Notes: a model not told the origin generated them from the sequence alone. A stretch of 36,251 nucleotides of DNA from a candidate division WOR-3 bacterium (GCA_016867815.1 VGIR01000025.1:1-36251); one strand, 5' to 3'; shown: positions 23,458 to 32,964, counted from the first letter of the stretch. Translations and numbers: made by a program.

Positions 23458-24423
23458 GTGAGCGGGCTGACCCGCCGGTTCAAGTCGTTCACCGCTGTTG
23501 ACAACATCTCCTTCACCGTCAACACCCGCGAGGTGTTCGGGTTCCTCGGGCCGAACGGCGCGGGTAAGACCACGACCGTGCGGGTTCTGTGCACGCTAAT
23601 CCGTCCCAGCGCGGGCACGGCTCACGTGGCCGGGTTCGACGTCGTACGCCGGCACAACGACGTCCGCCATTCCATCGGCATCATCTTCCAGGACCCGTCG
23701 CTCGACGACCGGCTGACCGCGCGCGAGAACCTGCGCTTCCACGCGATGATCTACAAGGTGCCGCAGGCCGAAGTGAAGGAGCGCATCAGCCGCGCACTCG
23801 ACTGGATGGAACTGACGGATCGGGCCAATGACCTGGTCCGCAACTTCTCGGGCGGGATGAAGCGCCGGCTGGAAATCGCCCGCGGGTTGCTGCACGCACC
23901 CAAGGTGCTGTTCCTCGACGAGCCGACCCTCGGGCTCGACCCGCAAACCCGCTCGCGCATATGGGAGCGCCTGCTGGCGCTGCGGCAGGAGCACGGCATG
24001 ACCCTCTTCCTGACCACCCACTACATGGACGAAGCCGAGAACTGCGACCGAATCGCCATCATCGACCACGGCCGGATAATCGCGCTCGACACCCCGGCCA
24101 GACTCAAGGCGCAGGTGCAGGGCGACCTCGTCCGTCTCGAAACCGCAGACGACGCCGCCGCCGAGGCCGAAGTGAAACAGCGCTACGGCGTCGAGGTCGT
24201 CAGAGACGCTGTTGGGCTCCACTTCGAGGTTGAGAACGGCGCCGCGTTCGTTCCCGGGCTGCTGCGGGAGTTCTCGGTGGCGGTGCGGACGGTGAGCGTG
24301 CGGCCGCCGACCCTCGAGGACGTGTTCCTCAAGATGACCGGCCGGGAAATCCGCGACGACGAGGCGAGCAACCACGAGAAGCTGAAGGGCCGGCTCAAAC
24401 GGATGGGGAGAGCGTGGAGATAG
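23458..24423 (+). CDS. ABC transporter ATP-binding protein (DrrA-like)
   Basis: A 321-residue ATPase: Walker A GPNGAGKTT, Q-loop region FQDPSLDD, signature FSGGMKRRLEIARG, Walker B LFLDEPTLGLDP, and the switch histidine in TTHYMDEAE. A C-terminal ~80-residue accessory domain ends in PTLEDVFLKMTGREI, typical of the antibiotic/polysaccharide exporter branch. GTG 23458 is the first plausible start, without a clear Shine-Dalgarno; the frame is open upstream (AIEV precedes), so the real start may be a little earlier and non-canonical. Confidence 0.93.
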   Translation: MSGLTRRFKSFTAVDNISFTVNTREVFGFLGPNGAGKTTTVRVLCTLIRPSAGTAHVAGFDVVRRHNDVRHSIGIIFQDPSLDDRLTARENLRFHAMIYKVPQAEVKERISRALDWMELTDRANDLVRNFSGGMKRRLEIARGLLHAPKVLFLDEPTLGLDPQTRSRIWERLLALRQEHGMTLFLTTHYMDEAENCDRIAIIDHGRIIALDTPARLKAQVQGDLVRLETADDAAAEAEVKQRYGVEVVRDAVGLHFEVENGAAFVPGLLREFSVAVRTVSVRPPTLEDVFLKMTGREIRDDEASNHEKLKGRLKRMGRAWR

Positions 24424-24429
24424 GTAACA

Positions 24430-24521
24430 ACCGAAGTCAGAAAGCAGAGATCAGAGTGCAGGATGCAGAACTCGGTAACACTCTTAATTCTGCAGTCTGC
24501 CTTCTGACTTCTGCCTTCGGT
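24430..24521. repeat. Hairpin-forming word-repeat tract inside the ABC operon
   Basis: The outer arms ACCGAAG (24430-24436) and CTTCGGT (24515-24521) pair exactly. Between them, AGTCAGAAAGCAGAGATCAG-type words face their rough complements (TCTGCCTTCTGACTTCTGCC). Confidence 0.7.
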
Positions 24522-24526
24522 CGAAG

Positions 24527-25279
24527 ATGATGGATATCGCCTGCATCCGCATGGTCTGGCAGCGGGACATCATCCGTTACTTCCGCGAGAAGAGCCAGCT
24601 CTACGGCTCGCTGACGCGGCCGGTGCTCTGGCTGTTCGTGCTGGGCATGGGCCTGCGCGGCTCCGCCGGGCAGATCGGCGACGTCAACTACACCCAGTTC
24701 ATCTTCCCGGGCATCATCGCGATGACCGCCATCTTCACCTCGATCCAGTCGGCCATCAGCATCATCTGGGACCGCGAGTTCGGGTTCCTGAAGGAGATTC
24801 TCGTGGCGCCGGTCCCGCGCACTTCGATTGTCATCGGCAAAGGGCTGGCCGGCACCACGCTGTCGCTCATCCAGGGCTGCATCATCCTGCTGCTCGCGCC
24901 GCTGGTACACGTGAACATCCCGCTGGCCAACATCGTGCCGCTCGTCTTCGTGCTCGCGCTGCTGTCGTTCGGCCTGACCGGTATCGGCATCGTCATCGCG
25001 GCGCGGATGACATCGTTCCAGGGGTTCGGCACGATAATGAACTTCATCATCATGCCGATGTGGTTCCTCTCCGGTGCGCTCTTCCCGGCGCGCAACCTGC
25101 CGTCCTGGCTCAGCGTGCTGGTGCGACTGAACCCGCTCACCTACGGCGTTGACCTCGTGCGGAGGCTCGTGCTCGGGTTCTCCTACCACCCGCCCGCGTT
25201 CGACTTCTTCTTCCTCGTCGTGTTCGGCGCGCTCACCACCGCGGCCGCGGTCTTCTTCTTCAACCGGGGCGAGTACTAG
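24527..25279 (+). CDS. ABC-2 type transporter permease
   Basis: A 250-residue permease with six membrane helices and the ABC-2 layout: an N-terminal cytoplasmic coupling helix (RDIIRYFREKSQLYG), YTQFIFPGIIAM, then WDREFGFLKEILVAPV, and MPMWFLSGALFPARNLP before the last helix. It forms an exporter with the ATPase encoded immediately upstream. Two ATGs are adjacent (24527, 24530); both follow the repeat tract and neither has a strong Shine-Dalgarno. The substrate is unknown. Confidence 0.92.
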   Translation: MMDIACIRMVWQRDIIRYFREKSQLYGSLTRPVLWLFVLGMGLRGSAGQIGDVNYTQFIFPGIIAMTAIFTSIQSAISIIWDREFGFLKEILVAPVPRTSIVIGKGLAGTTLSLIQGCIILLLAPLVHVNIPLANIVPLVFVLALLSFGLTGIGIVIAARMTSFQGFGTIMNFIIMPMWFLSGALFPARNLPSWLSVLVRLNPLTYGVDLVRRLVLGFSYHPPAFDFFFLVVFGALTTAAAVFFFNRGEY

Positions 25280-25282
25280 GCG

Positions 25283-25858
25283 GTGAGCGGATCAAGCGTC
25301 CTCAAACGCCTCGCGACTCTTGCCGTCGTGCTGAGTGCGGGCGGAATCGCTGCGCTGGCCACGACGCGGGCGACGCCAACCTGGTACCAGACACTGAAGA
25401 AGCCCTGGTTCGACCCGCCGGAATGGCTCTTCGGGCCGGCGTGGATGACTCTCTACCTGCTGATGGCGGTCGCGGCGTTCCTCGTCTGGAAGCAGGGCAT
25501 CGGCATGCCCGGGGTCAAACTCGCGCTCGCGGTGTTTCTCGTCCAGCTCGTGCTGAACGCGCTCTGGTCGGTCTTCTTCTTTGGTCTGCGCTCGCCGCTG
25601 GCGGGTCTCGTGGACATCATCGTTCTCTGGCTCGCCATCCTGGCTACCATCATTCTCTTCCTTCGCATCTCGGTGCCGGCCGGCGTCCTGCTCCTGCCCT
25701 ATCTCGGCTGGGTCAGCTTCGCTGCCGCCCTCAATGCCGCCATCCATGTACTCAACCGCTGGGAGGGTAGCGGCAGGGACGGACCGCACCTGTCGCCAGC
25801 CGGACTTTACCCGCCCGCTACGTCGTCTAAGATTAGGAACCTAGGAGTCATACTATGA
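25283..25858 (+). CDS. tspO: TspO/MBR family protein
   Basis: A 191-residue membrane protein with five helices and the TspO signature region TWYQTLKKPWFDPPEWLFG followed by PAWMTLY, then LNALWSVFFFGLRSPLAG and LPYLGWVSFAAALN. TspO binds tetrapyrroles and related ligands. The C-terminal ~30 residues are a non-conserved extension. The GTG start lies 3 bases after the permease stop, and its stop overlaps the ATG of the next gene (ATGA). Confidence 0.92.
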   Translation: MSGSSVLKRLATLAVVLSAGGIAALATTRATPTWYQTLKKPWFDPPEWLFGPAWMTLYLLMAVAAFLVWKQGIGMPGVKLALAVFLVQLVLNALWSVFFFGLRSPLAGLVDIIVLWLAILATIILFLRISVPAGVLLLPYLGWVSFAAALNAAIHVLNRWEGSGRDGPHLSPAGLYPPATSSKIRNLGVIL

Positions 25859-27363
25859 GCAAACACAGATTCGTGTCCGCTGCAATCGGAGTTGCCCTTG
25901 GGGCGGTGCTGATCTGCCTGTCTATCGGATGTCGCACTCCCGTCCGCACCGGCGAGACGCTGCTGGGTGTGCTGCCGGCCGGCTGGCACACCGTCGGCAC
26001 CAAGGTCTCCAAGGACGGGCTCCACATAGTGCAGGTGATGGTCCAAGAGGACGAGAAGCAAGAGATGGTCCCAAACGGCAAGCAGCGCGTGGTCGTCGAC
26101 GGCAGGCCTGGCCCGGAGTACGACGGGATCCTCCGGGGCTGGCCGGTGTTCAGCTCGAACGGCAAGCACTATGCCTACGCTGCGCTCAAAGGCGGCAGCC
26201 GGTTTGCTGTGATTGACGGCCAGCCCGGGCCAGACTACGACGGTATCCTTGAGGGTACTCCCGTGTTGAGCCAAGACGGTGACCGTTCCGCCTATGCCGC
26301 CATCAAGAATGGTAGCTGGACGGTCGTGGTCGACGGTCGGCCCGGTCCGGAGTACGACGCGGTCTCGGACATCGCCTTCAGCCCGGACGGCAAACGCCTG
26401 GCATTCCGAGCAGAGAAAGACGGCGCGCACTTCGTCGTGGTTGACGGCCGCCCCAGCCCGGCGTATGACGGAACCGGCAGCGGGACGATTGTCTTCAGCC
26501 CGGACGGGAAGCGACACGCCTACGCAGCCCGCAAGGGGCAGAAATGGCTGGCGGTCGTGGACGATCAGCCCGGACCGGAGTATGACGGAGTCACGGCAGT
26601 AGTTTTCAGCCCGGACGGCAAGCGCGTGGCCTACAGTGTCATGGCTGGGAACAAATGGGTGGTTGTGGTTGACGACCGGCCCGGGCCGGCGTATGACGCA
26701 ATCGTGCAGGGCACGCTGCTGTTCAGCCCCGAGGGAACACGCGTGGGGTACATCGCCCAGGCCGGCGCCAAGCAACTCGCAGTCGTCGACGGTCAGCCCG
26801 GTCCGGAGCACGACGCGGCCCGGAGCCTGGTCTTCAGCCCGGACGGCAAGCGGGTGGGATACATCGCGCGGAGCGACACCGGGCAGTTTGCGGTGATAGA
26901 TGGACAATCCGGACCTGCGTTTGACCGATACGATCAGGGCGGACTGGTCTTCAGCCCGGACAGCAGGCGGGTCGCGTACCACACTATCAGCGGCGGCAAG
27001 ATGCTGGTCGTGGTTGATGGACAGCCCGGCCCGTTGTATGACGCAACCAGGGATCCGATCTTCAGCCCGGACAGCAAGCGCGTGGCCTATGCAGCCTGGA
27101 ACAACAATGAGTGGCTGGTCGTGCTCGACGGCGAGCCCAGGCCGGAGTCGGGCCGGACCGTCCAGACCATGCCGGTTTTCAGCCCGGACAGCAAGCACCT
27201 GGCGTATCTGGTGATGGAAGGGCACAAGTGGCTCGCGGTCGTCGACGGCCGGTCCGGACTCGGGTATGACGCGATGCCGGCGCAAGAACCGGCATTTCTC
27301 GGCGGCGGCGCGATTGAATTCCTGGCTCTGCGGGGGGACAGCATATTCCACGTGCGGCAGTAG
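25855..27363 (+). CDS. Beta-propeller repeat lipoprotein (11 VVDGxPGPxYD motifs)
   Basis: A 502-residue protein with a signal peptide and lipobox (LSIGC, Cys about residue 26). The rest is a series of about ten TolB/WD40-like repeats of 37-40 residues, each with FSPDGKRVAY and V(V/A)VDGxPGPxYD; the latter motif occurs 11 times, degrading in the last two copies. The length fits one or two propeller rings on the membrane surface. The ligand is unknown. AGGAG precedes the ATG. The DNA copies differ at many synonymous sites, so the expansion is not recent. Confidence 0.82.
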   Translation: MSKHRFVSAAIGVALGAVLICLSIGCRTPVRTGETLLGVLPAGWHTVGTKVSKDGLHIVQVMVQEDEKQEMVPNGKQRVVVDGRPGPEYDGILRGWPVFSSNGKHYAYAALKGGSRFAVIDGQPGPDYDGILEGTPVLSQDGDRSAYAAIKNGSWTVVVDGRPGPEYDAVSDIAFSPDGKRLAFRAEKDGAHFVVVDGRPSPAYDGTGSGTIVFSPDGKRHAYAARKGQKWLAVVDDQPGPEYDGVTAVVFSPDGKRVAYSVMAGNKWVVVVDDRPGPAYDAIVQGTLLFSPEGTRVGYIAQAGAKQLAVVDGQPGPEHDAARSLVFSPDGKRVGYIARSDTGQFAVIDGQSGPAFDRYDQGGLVFSPDSRRVAYHTISGGKMLVVVDGQPGPLYDATRDPIFSPDSKRVAYAAWNNNEWLVVLDGEPRPESGRTVQTMPVFSPDSKHLAYLVMEGHKWLAVVDGRSGLGYDAMPAQEPAFLGGGAIEFLALRGDSIFHVRQ

Positions 27364-27584
27364 TCAGGCAGGACCCAAACGGCCCTCCCCACGCGGGGTT
27401 TGACGAGCATGTCTCTCCCCATTCCCGACCATTGACTCCCCGGGCATGCCAAGTCCGTTGCGAAGCACTGTGATCCCGCCTAATCGGTAGTTCAGGTCTC
27501 GTCCAGACACATTCTTCGGTGGTTATGCACAGGTTACTCACCGCCAGTTCCTGTGAATTGGTCTCGACAGGGGCCGCCAGGTAG

Positions 27585-27771
27585 TACGACCTGCTCTCGG
27601 CGTCTCGTGACGTCGCCACTTGCCGTCGTCCCTTGTCAATGGCGATGTCCGATGCCGCAGGATTGGGATGGGTTCCGACGGAGGTGCGCCGCGGTGAACA
27701 GCGGTGTCTATTTCTGCCGGCTTTCCGCGTCCGGGCAGACGGCCACGGCGCGTATCGTCGTCAGTCGCTAG
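27585..27771 (+). pseudogene. Remnant of a T9SS-type C-terminal sorting/FlgD-like domain
   Basis: The end reads NSGVYFCRLSASGQTATARI then VVSR and a stop, matching the end of type IX secretion C-terminal domains (SGVYFYRLxAGxxxxTRKxVLxR). Preceding pieces of the same domain are in different frames: WDG at 27664 is in frame, a piece like SDGGAP is one frame off, and LVNGDV (27632-27649) in another frame. No start or upstream domain remains. This pattern indicates a decayed gene for a secreted protein rather than an expressed small protein. Confidence 0.6.
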
Positions 27772-27847
27772 GCTCGTCCGAAAGTCCTTGCCCTGCCCGG
27801 GAAACCGGGCGGGGCGCCGTTTCTCCGGCCGCCGGTCGGGAAACGAG

Positions 27848-27869
27848 ACGGGCGGGTTGCCCCGCCCGT
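27848..27869 (-). terminator. Hairpin after the RRM gene
   Basis: A perfect 9-bp stem ACGGGCGGG/CCCGCCCGT with a 4-base loop lies 20 bases past the stop of the minus-strand RRM gene, followed on that strand by CTCGTTTCCC. The U tract is short. Confidence 0.6.
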
Positions 27870-27888
27870 TCGTTGAAATCAGCCTGGT

Positions 27889-28206
27889 CTACCAGCGGTT
27901 GCCGGAAGAGCGGTCGCCCGAGCGCCCGCCGCCGTAGCCACCGCGCGAACCACCCTCGGTGCGCTCGCGCGCAACGTTGATGGTGAGCGGGCGGTTGTCC
28001 ATCGAGTGGTTGGCGAGGGCCGCGATCGCGGCGGTGGCCGCGTCGGCGTTGCTCATCTCGACGAATGCAAATCCCCGGGAACGGTCCGTGAACTTGTCTT
28101 TCACTATGCTGACTGACGCGACTTCGCCATGCGTTGCGAACAACTGGCGGAGCTGGTCTTCGGTTGCGCTGAAGGGAAGATTCCCGACGAAAATGCGCGT
28201 ACCCAT
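27889..28206 (-). CDS. RRM-domain RNA-binding protein, glycine-rich tail
   Basis: A 105-residue protein made of one RNA recognition motif with RNP2 (RIFVGNL) and RNP1 (RGFAFVEM), then a Gly/Arg/Ser tail (GGSRGGYGGGRSGDRSSG). Bacterial proteins of this kind, as in cyanobacteria and many FCB-type lineages, bind RNA and are often cold-induced. A GGAGG sequence precedes the ATG. The transcript appears to begin about 154 bases upstream, giving a long leader. Confidence 0.95.
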   Translation of the reverse strand: MGTRIFVGNLPFSATEDQLRQLFATHGEVASVSIVKDKFTDRSRGFAFVEMSNADAATAAIAALANHSMDNRPLTINVARERTEGGSRGGYGGGRSGDRSSGNRW

Positions 28207-28366
28207 TATAGAACCTCCGAACTCATTGTGCTTGGGTCGTTGCGGGATCTAAGAGACAGGTGAAACGAAGCTCACGAACTCATTAGGCCTGAACGGGACA
28301 CAAGCGGTTACGGGGCCATATCTTGTATAGCGTCGGTGGCGAGGCCCCCGTTGCGACCGACAGGAT

Positions 28367-28394
28367 ATAATAGCAGGAAAAGCATCCGTGTCAA
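28367..28394 (-). promoter_or_regulatory. Sigma-70 promoter of the RRM gene
   Basis: On the minus strand a perfect TTGACA (28389-28394), 16-base spacer and TATTAT (28367-28372) predict a start near 28360. The leader to the ATG at 28206 is about 154 bases and contains a possible long-range GGGGCC/GGCCCC pairing. Confidence 0.75.
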
Positions 28395-28424
28395 TGCGAG
28401 TCGGGCCGAAGCAACGGCGTAGTG

Positions 28425-29840
28425 CTAGCCGGCGATCTGCAGGTTGCCGACGCGGATCGCGGACGGGCCGTAGTAGCCGTCCTGGGACATGGTCTCGGTT
28501 GAGAGCTTCATGTCGGTCAGGGAGTCGAACCAGTTGCCGACGAGAAGGCCGCCCTTGAAATGTCGCTCGTCGCCGTCCTCCCTGATCTTCCCGAGGCGTA
28601 TCTCGGATGCGAAGTCGCCCGAGGTCGGGTCGGCGCGGAAGTCCGAGAAAGACCGGACGATTATCGTCCTTCCGGGTCCGAGGAGTTCAGCGGTCCGGTG
28701 CGGTCCCGCCGGCACAACCGTGTTGCCCGTGGGTCCGGCCGGCTTCGCGCCCTCGGCGAGCAGCCCCAGGTAGTGGTAGTAACGCAGTCCACCGAGGATC
28801 TCGTCGTAGCAGCCTTCCTTCAGCAGACAGGCGCGGCGCGCCGGCAGGGCTTCGCTTTCGACGCGCGAATCCGGGCCAAAGGGCACCAACGGGTCGGAGT
28901 AGATGGTCAGCGCATCGCCCGCGAGCGGCTTGTCGCCCCAGGCCGGCCTGCCCTTTGCGTAGCGCGACATCTTCTCGTACACCGCGCGGCCGGCGCAGTG
29001 CCAGGAGAGAGGCTGATAGTCAAGCTTCATGAAATCGTGGGCGGCGTCGCCGACAAGCACCACCGGACCCGTGTGCTGCGGCGGCGGACCGGCTTGGCAG
29101 ATGCCGCGCGCGTGGTCCGCGCCCGCGGTGACGAGTACCTGCGGGTCGAGGTCGCGCAGCCGGCGGGCGTGGGGGCGGGCCGTGTGCTCAGCCACCTTGT
29201 CCCCGAACCGGGCGATGAAACAGACCTCGGCATCGGTGCGGGTCGAGTTATACTCGTGGGCGATTCCGGTGCTGGTTTCGATCCGGCTGCGGATCTTTCT
29301 CACGAACACCTCGAGGTTCGATACGTCAGTGCCGAACTCAGCGGCGGCGGCAGTCAGAACCGCGTCCGCGAACCGCTGGACGCGGGCCAGCAACGCGGGC
29401 GGCGACAGTTCCAGCAGCTCGTGGTCGGCGATTTCTACCGGCGGAAAGAGCGCGCCGGGGTCGCTGATCGGGTAGGGTTTGTTCGGCTGTCCGCAGGCGG
29501 CCGTGGCCAGCGAGGTCAGAGTTGCTTTCACCGCCGACTCCTCGTCGGACACGAACTGGCCGACCGCCTCACCCATGTACTCATTGCCGTCGGCCTGGTG
29601 CCGGCCATAGACGGTCACCCAGACTTCCTCGCCCGGCGCGGTTATGACCTCGCGCGGGTGCGGGTTCGGCTGGCGCACGAACTTGCCTTCGCGGGTCGTG
29701 TAGATGCCGGGCAGGCGGATAGTCGTGGTCGCTTCGGTCTCGGTGCGGCGCAGGGACCACCCGGCAACTTCGAGCCCGCGCTCCGCCGGAAGGGCCAGCG
29801 CGCTTCCGGCCACGATCGACTTGATCTTGTTGAAGTCCAT
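28425..29840 (-). CDS. TldE/PmbA-type metalloprotease-family subunit
   Basis: A 471-residue PmbA/TldD-family protein without an HExxxH motif, as expected for the non-catalytic TldE-like partner. The family C-terminus is present (GGLLVGNWFDSLTD, then GPSAIRVGNLQIAG). It lies 3 bases after the tldD-like gene and probably forms the heteromer that degrades or trims peptides. The N-terminal half is divergent. The 218 bases beyond its stop hold only the promoter and leader of the RRM gene. Confidence 0.85.
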   Translation of the reverse strand: MDFNKIKSIVAGSALALPAERGLEVAGWSLRRTETEATTTIRLPGIYTTREGKFVRQPNPHPREVITAPGEEVWVTVYGRHQADGNEYMGEAVGQFVSDEESAVKATLTSLATAACGQPNKPYPISDPGALFPPVEIADHELLELSPPALLARVQRFADAVLTAAAAEFGTDVSNLEVFVRKIRSRIETSTGIAHEYNSTRTDAEVCFIARFGDKVAEHTARPHARRLRDLDPQVLVTAGADHARGICQAGPPPQHTGPVVLVGDAAHDFMKLDYQPLSWHCAGRAVYEKMSRYAKGRPAWGDKPLAGDALTIYSDPLVPFGPDSRVESEALPARRACLLKEGCYDEILGGLRYYHYLGLLAEGAKPAGPTGNTVVPAGPHRTAELLGPGRTIIVRSFSDFRADPTSGDFASEIRLGKIREDGDERHFKGGLLVGNWFDSLTDMKLSTETMSQDGYYGPSAIRVGNLQIAG

Positions 29841-29843
29841 GTC

Positions 29844-31274
29844 TCACCCCAGCTTCATGCGGCACCGGATGTAGGGGCCGCCCGAAGATACGCGGACGTA
29901 TTCCTTGTGACCTTTGCCGCAACTGCCGCCCGAGCTGACATCGAGCTCACTCGTGATACCGTCGATGCTCGCCAGCACGTCCGGTACATACCCGGTCAGG
30001 CCGACCTGGTAGTAGAGCTTCCCGGTCAGCTTCCCGCCCTTGATTTCGCGGCCGCGGAGCGCCTGGAGCTGCACGCCCCAGCCGAGCGGGTCTTCCATCC
30101 CGCTGGTCAACTGCTCGATGAGGACGGCGTCGCCGGAGTCGGCAATCAGCTCATCCTTCGTCTTCCCGCCCTTCTCCTGCGCGAGCGGCAGGAAGTAGGT
30201 GTTGGTCATCCGCGCGTAGATGGGGTGGTCGTAGTCCTGGAGCCGGCCGTTGGCCGAGAGCTTGAGGCCCGGCAACCGGTCGCGCATGTGCAGGTAGGAG
30301 TAGAGGTCAGTCATCAGCGTCGGCTGCAGGATACCGTCCTTGACCAGTACGGCCGGCTCTTCCGCCAGCACCCCGTCGTCCGAGAAGAAGATGGAGCCGT
30401 GCCGGCCGGGCAGGCCGCCGAAGTCGACGATGTTCACAAGGTCGGATCCGACGCGCCTGCCGACGTAGAGCGCGGCCCGGGCCGTACCCCGCATCAGGGC
30501 GTCCATCTCGCAGCCGTGGCCGAAGGACTCGTGGGCGAGCGTGCCGGTGATATCGGGGTCGAGGATGACGCGGTACTCGCCGGGCGGCACCTTCTCCGCA
30601 GACAGATACTGCACCGCCAGCTCTGCCGTTTCGCGGATGACTTCATCCGTGATGCACGCCGCCTCGTGACCGGGGGCGACCGATCCCTTGAAGTTCATCA
30701 CCTGCTTCTTGCCGTCCGAGGCAAGCGGGACGAGATAGAAGCCGACGTTGGAGACATCCGAGGAGAGCAGGCGGCTCCGGTTGCAGAAGAGGCGGTATTC
30801 GCGTTCGTAGACGTAGACCGCGCGCGGGGCGACAATCCGCTTGTCGAACCTCGCGAGCTGCTCGAACGCGTGGCGGCAGATTTCCTGCCGCTGCGACGCG
30901 GTCACCTGCTCCGGGTCCTGCTGGAACTCGCTCCGGAAGTGACGGTCGAGCTGCGCGCCCGGGTCCGGCATCGGGCCCTGTTTGACGCGGATGGACTCAG
31001 CCAGTCCGCGCGTCAGCCGGAGCAGGTAGTCACGGTCATCCACCCGGCTCGTTGCCACCGAGTGGAAAGTCGCGCCGTCCCAGACCGAGATGCGGATCCC
31101 GGGGCGGGGCGGCACCGGGTTGGTGCGCTCGTCGGCCGGGCTCTTGGCGACCGTCTCGCCTGCGGACTGTGTCACGAGCGCGGTGGCGTACGGCGCCTTC
31201 GTCTCCGCCTCGGCGACGAGCTCCGGCAAGAACCCGCGCAGGGTTTCGAGCGCGGGCGGGAGATTGTGGCTCAT
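29844..31274 (-). CDS. tldD: TldD-type metalloprotease
   Basis: ATG 31274 with a clear AAAGGAG gives 476 residues; the longer open frame upstream overlaps the acetyltransferase gene and is rejected. The zinc motif H248-ESFG-H253 is present within GTLAHESFGHGCEMD, together with family features SDDGV, TNTYF and the C-terminal GSCGKGHKEYVRVSSGGPYI segment. TldD cleaves unfolded peptides inside the heteromer with TldE, for example in maturation of modified peptides or antitoxin turnover. No precursor peptide gene is recognised nearby. Confidence 0.92.
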   Translation of the reverse strand: MSHNLPPALETLRGFLPELVAEAETKAPYATALVTQSAGETVAKSPADERTNPVPPRPGIRISVWDGATFHSVATSRVDDRDYLLRLTRGLAESIRVKQGPMPDPGAQLDRHFRSEFQQDPEQVTASQRQEICRHAFEQLARFDKRIVAPRAVYVYEREYRLFCNRSRLLSSDVSNVGFYLVPLASDGKKQVMNFKGSVAPGHEAACITDEVIRETAELAVQYLSAEKVPPGEYRVILDPDITGTLAHESFGHGCEMDALMRGTARAALYVGRRVGSDLVNIVDFGGLPGRHGSIFFSDDGVLAEEPAVLVKDGILQPTLMTDLYSYLHMRDRLPGLKLSANGRLQDYDHPIYARMTNTYFLPLAQEKGGKTKDELIADSGDAVLIEQLTSGMEDPLGWGVQLQALRGREIKGGKLTGKLYYQVGLTGYVPDVLASIDGITSELDVSSGGSCGKGHKEYVRVSSGGPYIRCRMKLG

Positions 31275-31279
31275 TGGCG

Positions 31280-31807
31280 TCACTCCTTTCGGGACAGAAT
31301 TCCAGCCGGGCTGGCAAAGCCCATGGTCATCAGCGGCTCGAAGCCGAGTTTCTGCCAGCAGGTTCCGCTGGGAGGGTTGTTGTTCGCCCAGTCGAGCATC
31401 ACCATCGACACGCGGTGGGTGGCAAGGAACTGCGCGGCGGCGCGGGTCAGCCCGGTCATCACGCCCCGTTCGCGCCATTCCGGGTCAACCCACGCGTCGT
31501 CGATGCGGCCGAACGGGCGTGGGTCCAGGTTGGGGTTGTCCAGGATACGCGCCAGCAGCATCCCAACCGGCTTGCCGCCCGGTGCGGCAGCGACGAAGAC
31601 ACGGTTCTCATCTCGCTCCATCACCTTGGCGTAGAACTCCTCCAGCGTGTCTATCAACTCCTGGCTCAGGCGCCAGACGCGTGGGTCCCGACCCATGAGC
31701 AGGTCCTGCAGGGCGATGCGCATCCGCTTCAACTCGGGCAGGTCACGCGTTCCGGCGCGACGGATGGAGAAGTTCACCTTTGAGTTCGACGGCCGGGGTT
31801 TCTTCAA
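31280..31807 (-). CDS. GNAT-family N-acetyltransferase
   Basis: A 175-residue GNAT protein. The acetyl-CoA-binding region is around IDDAWVDPEWRERGVMTGLT (motif A, R/Q-x-x-G-x-G/A variant), followed by MLDWANNNPPSG and the usual ending WQKLGFEPL. The start is TTG 31807, with AGGA 8 bases before it, just after the DUF362 gene. The acceptor molecule is unknown. The gene is within the DUF362-GNAT-tldD-tldE run, probably one transcript. Confidence 0.88.
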   Translation of the reverse strand: MKKPRPSNSKVNFSIRRAGTRDLPELKRMRIALQDLLMGRDPRVWRLSQELIDTLEEFYAKVMERDENRVFVAAAPGGKPVGMLLARILDNPNLDPRPFGRIDDAWVDPEWRERGVMTGLTRAAAQFLATHRVSMVMLDWANNNPPSGTCWQKLGFEPLMTMGFASPAGILSRKE

Positions 31808-31817
31808 TGTCGCGGTC

Positions 31818-32927
<1,110 letters not shown>

Positions 32928-32935
32928 GCGCGGTC

Positions 32936-32963
32936 ATTATAGCACGTTCGATTCCGGCCGCAA
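32936..32963 (-). promoter_or_regulatory. Sigma-70 promoter giving a nearly leaderless DUF362 transcript
   Basis: On the minus strand TTGCGG (32958-32963), 16 bases and a perfect TATAAT (32936-32941). The -10 element ends only 8 bases before the ATG at 32927, so transcription should begin at or next to the start codon. Confidence 0.6.
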
Positions 32964-32964
32964 C

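Larger units (their letters stand above)
27364..27888. other. Gene-poor interval holding a decayed sorting domain
   Basis: No intact gene is seen between the propeller lipoprotein and the RRM gene. The second half holds the remnant listed at 27585-27771 and a hairpin at 27848-27869. The first ~220 bases show no recognisable feature. Confidence 0.5.

Noticed and set aside
18654-24526. CRISPR array
   Set aside because: The repeat tracts are variable short words without constant repeat and spacer lengths, and no cas genes are present.
25807-27351. 514-codon repetitive frame on the minus strand
   Set aside because: It looks repetitive only because it is the complement of the propeller repeats; the plus-strand gene has a signal peptide, lipobox and Shine-Dalgarno.
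27480-27530. tRNA-like sequence (GGTAGTTCAGGTC)
   Set aside because: It resembles a D arm, but no matching anticodon or T arm (GTTCRAN) nor acceptor stem could be found.
28560-31634. Very long open frame (1024 codons) on the plus strand
   Set aside because: It lies antisense to the TldE and TldD genes, which have clear family motifs; its own translation is Arg/Ala/Val-rich without a domain. Long antisense frames are expected at this GC content.
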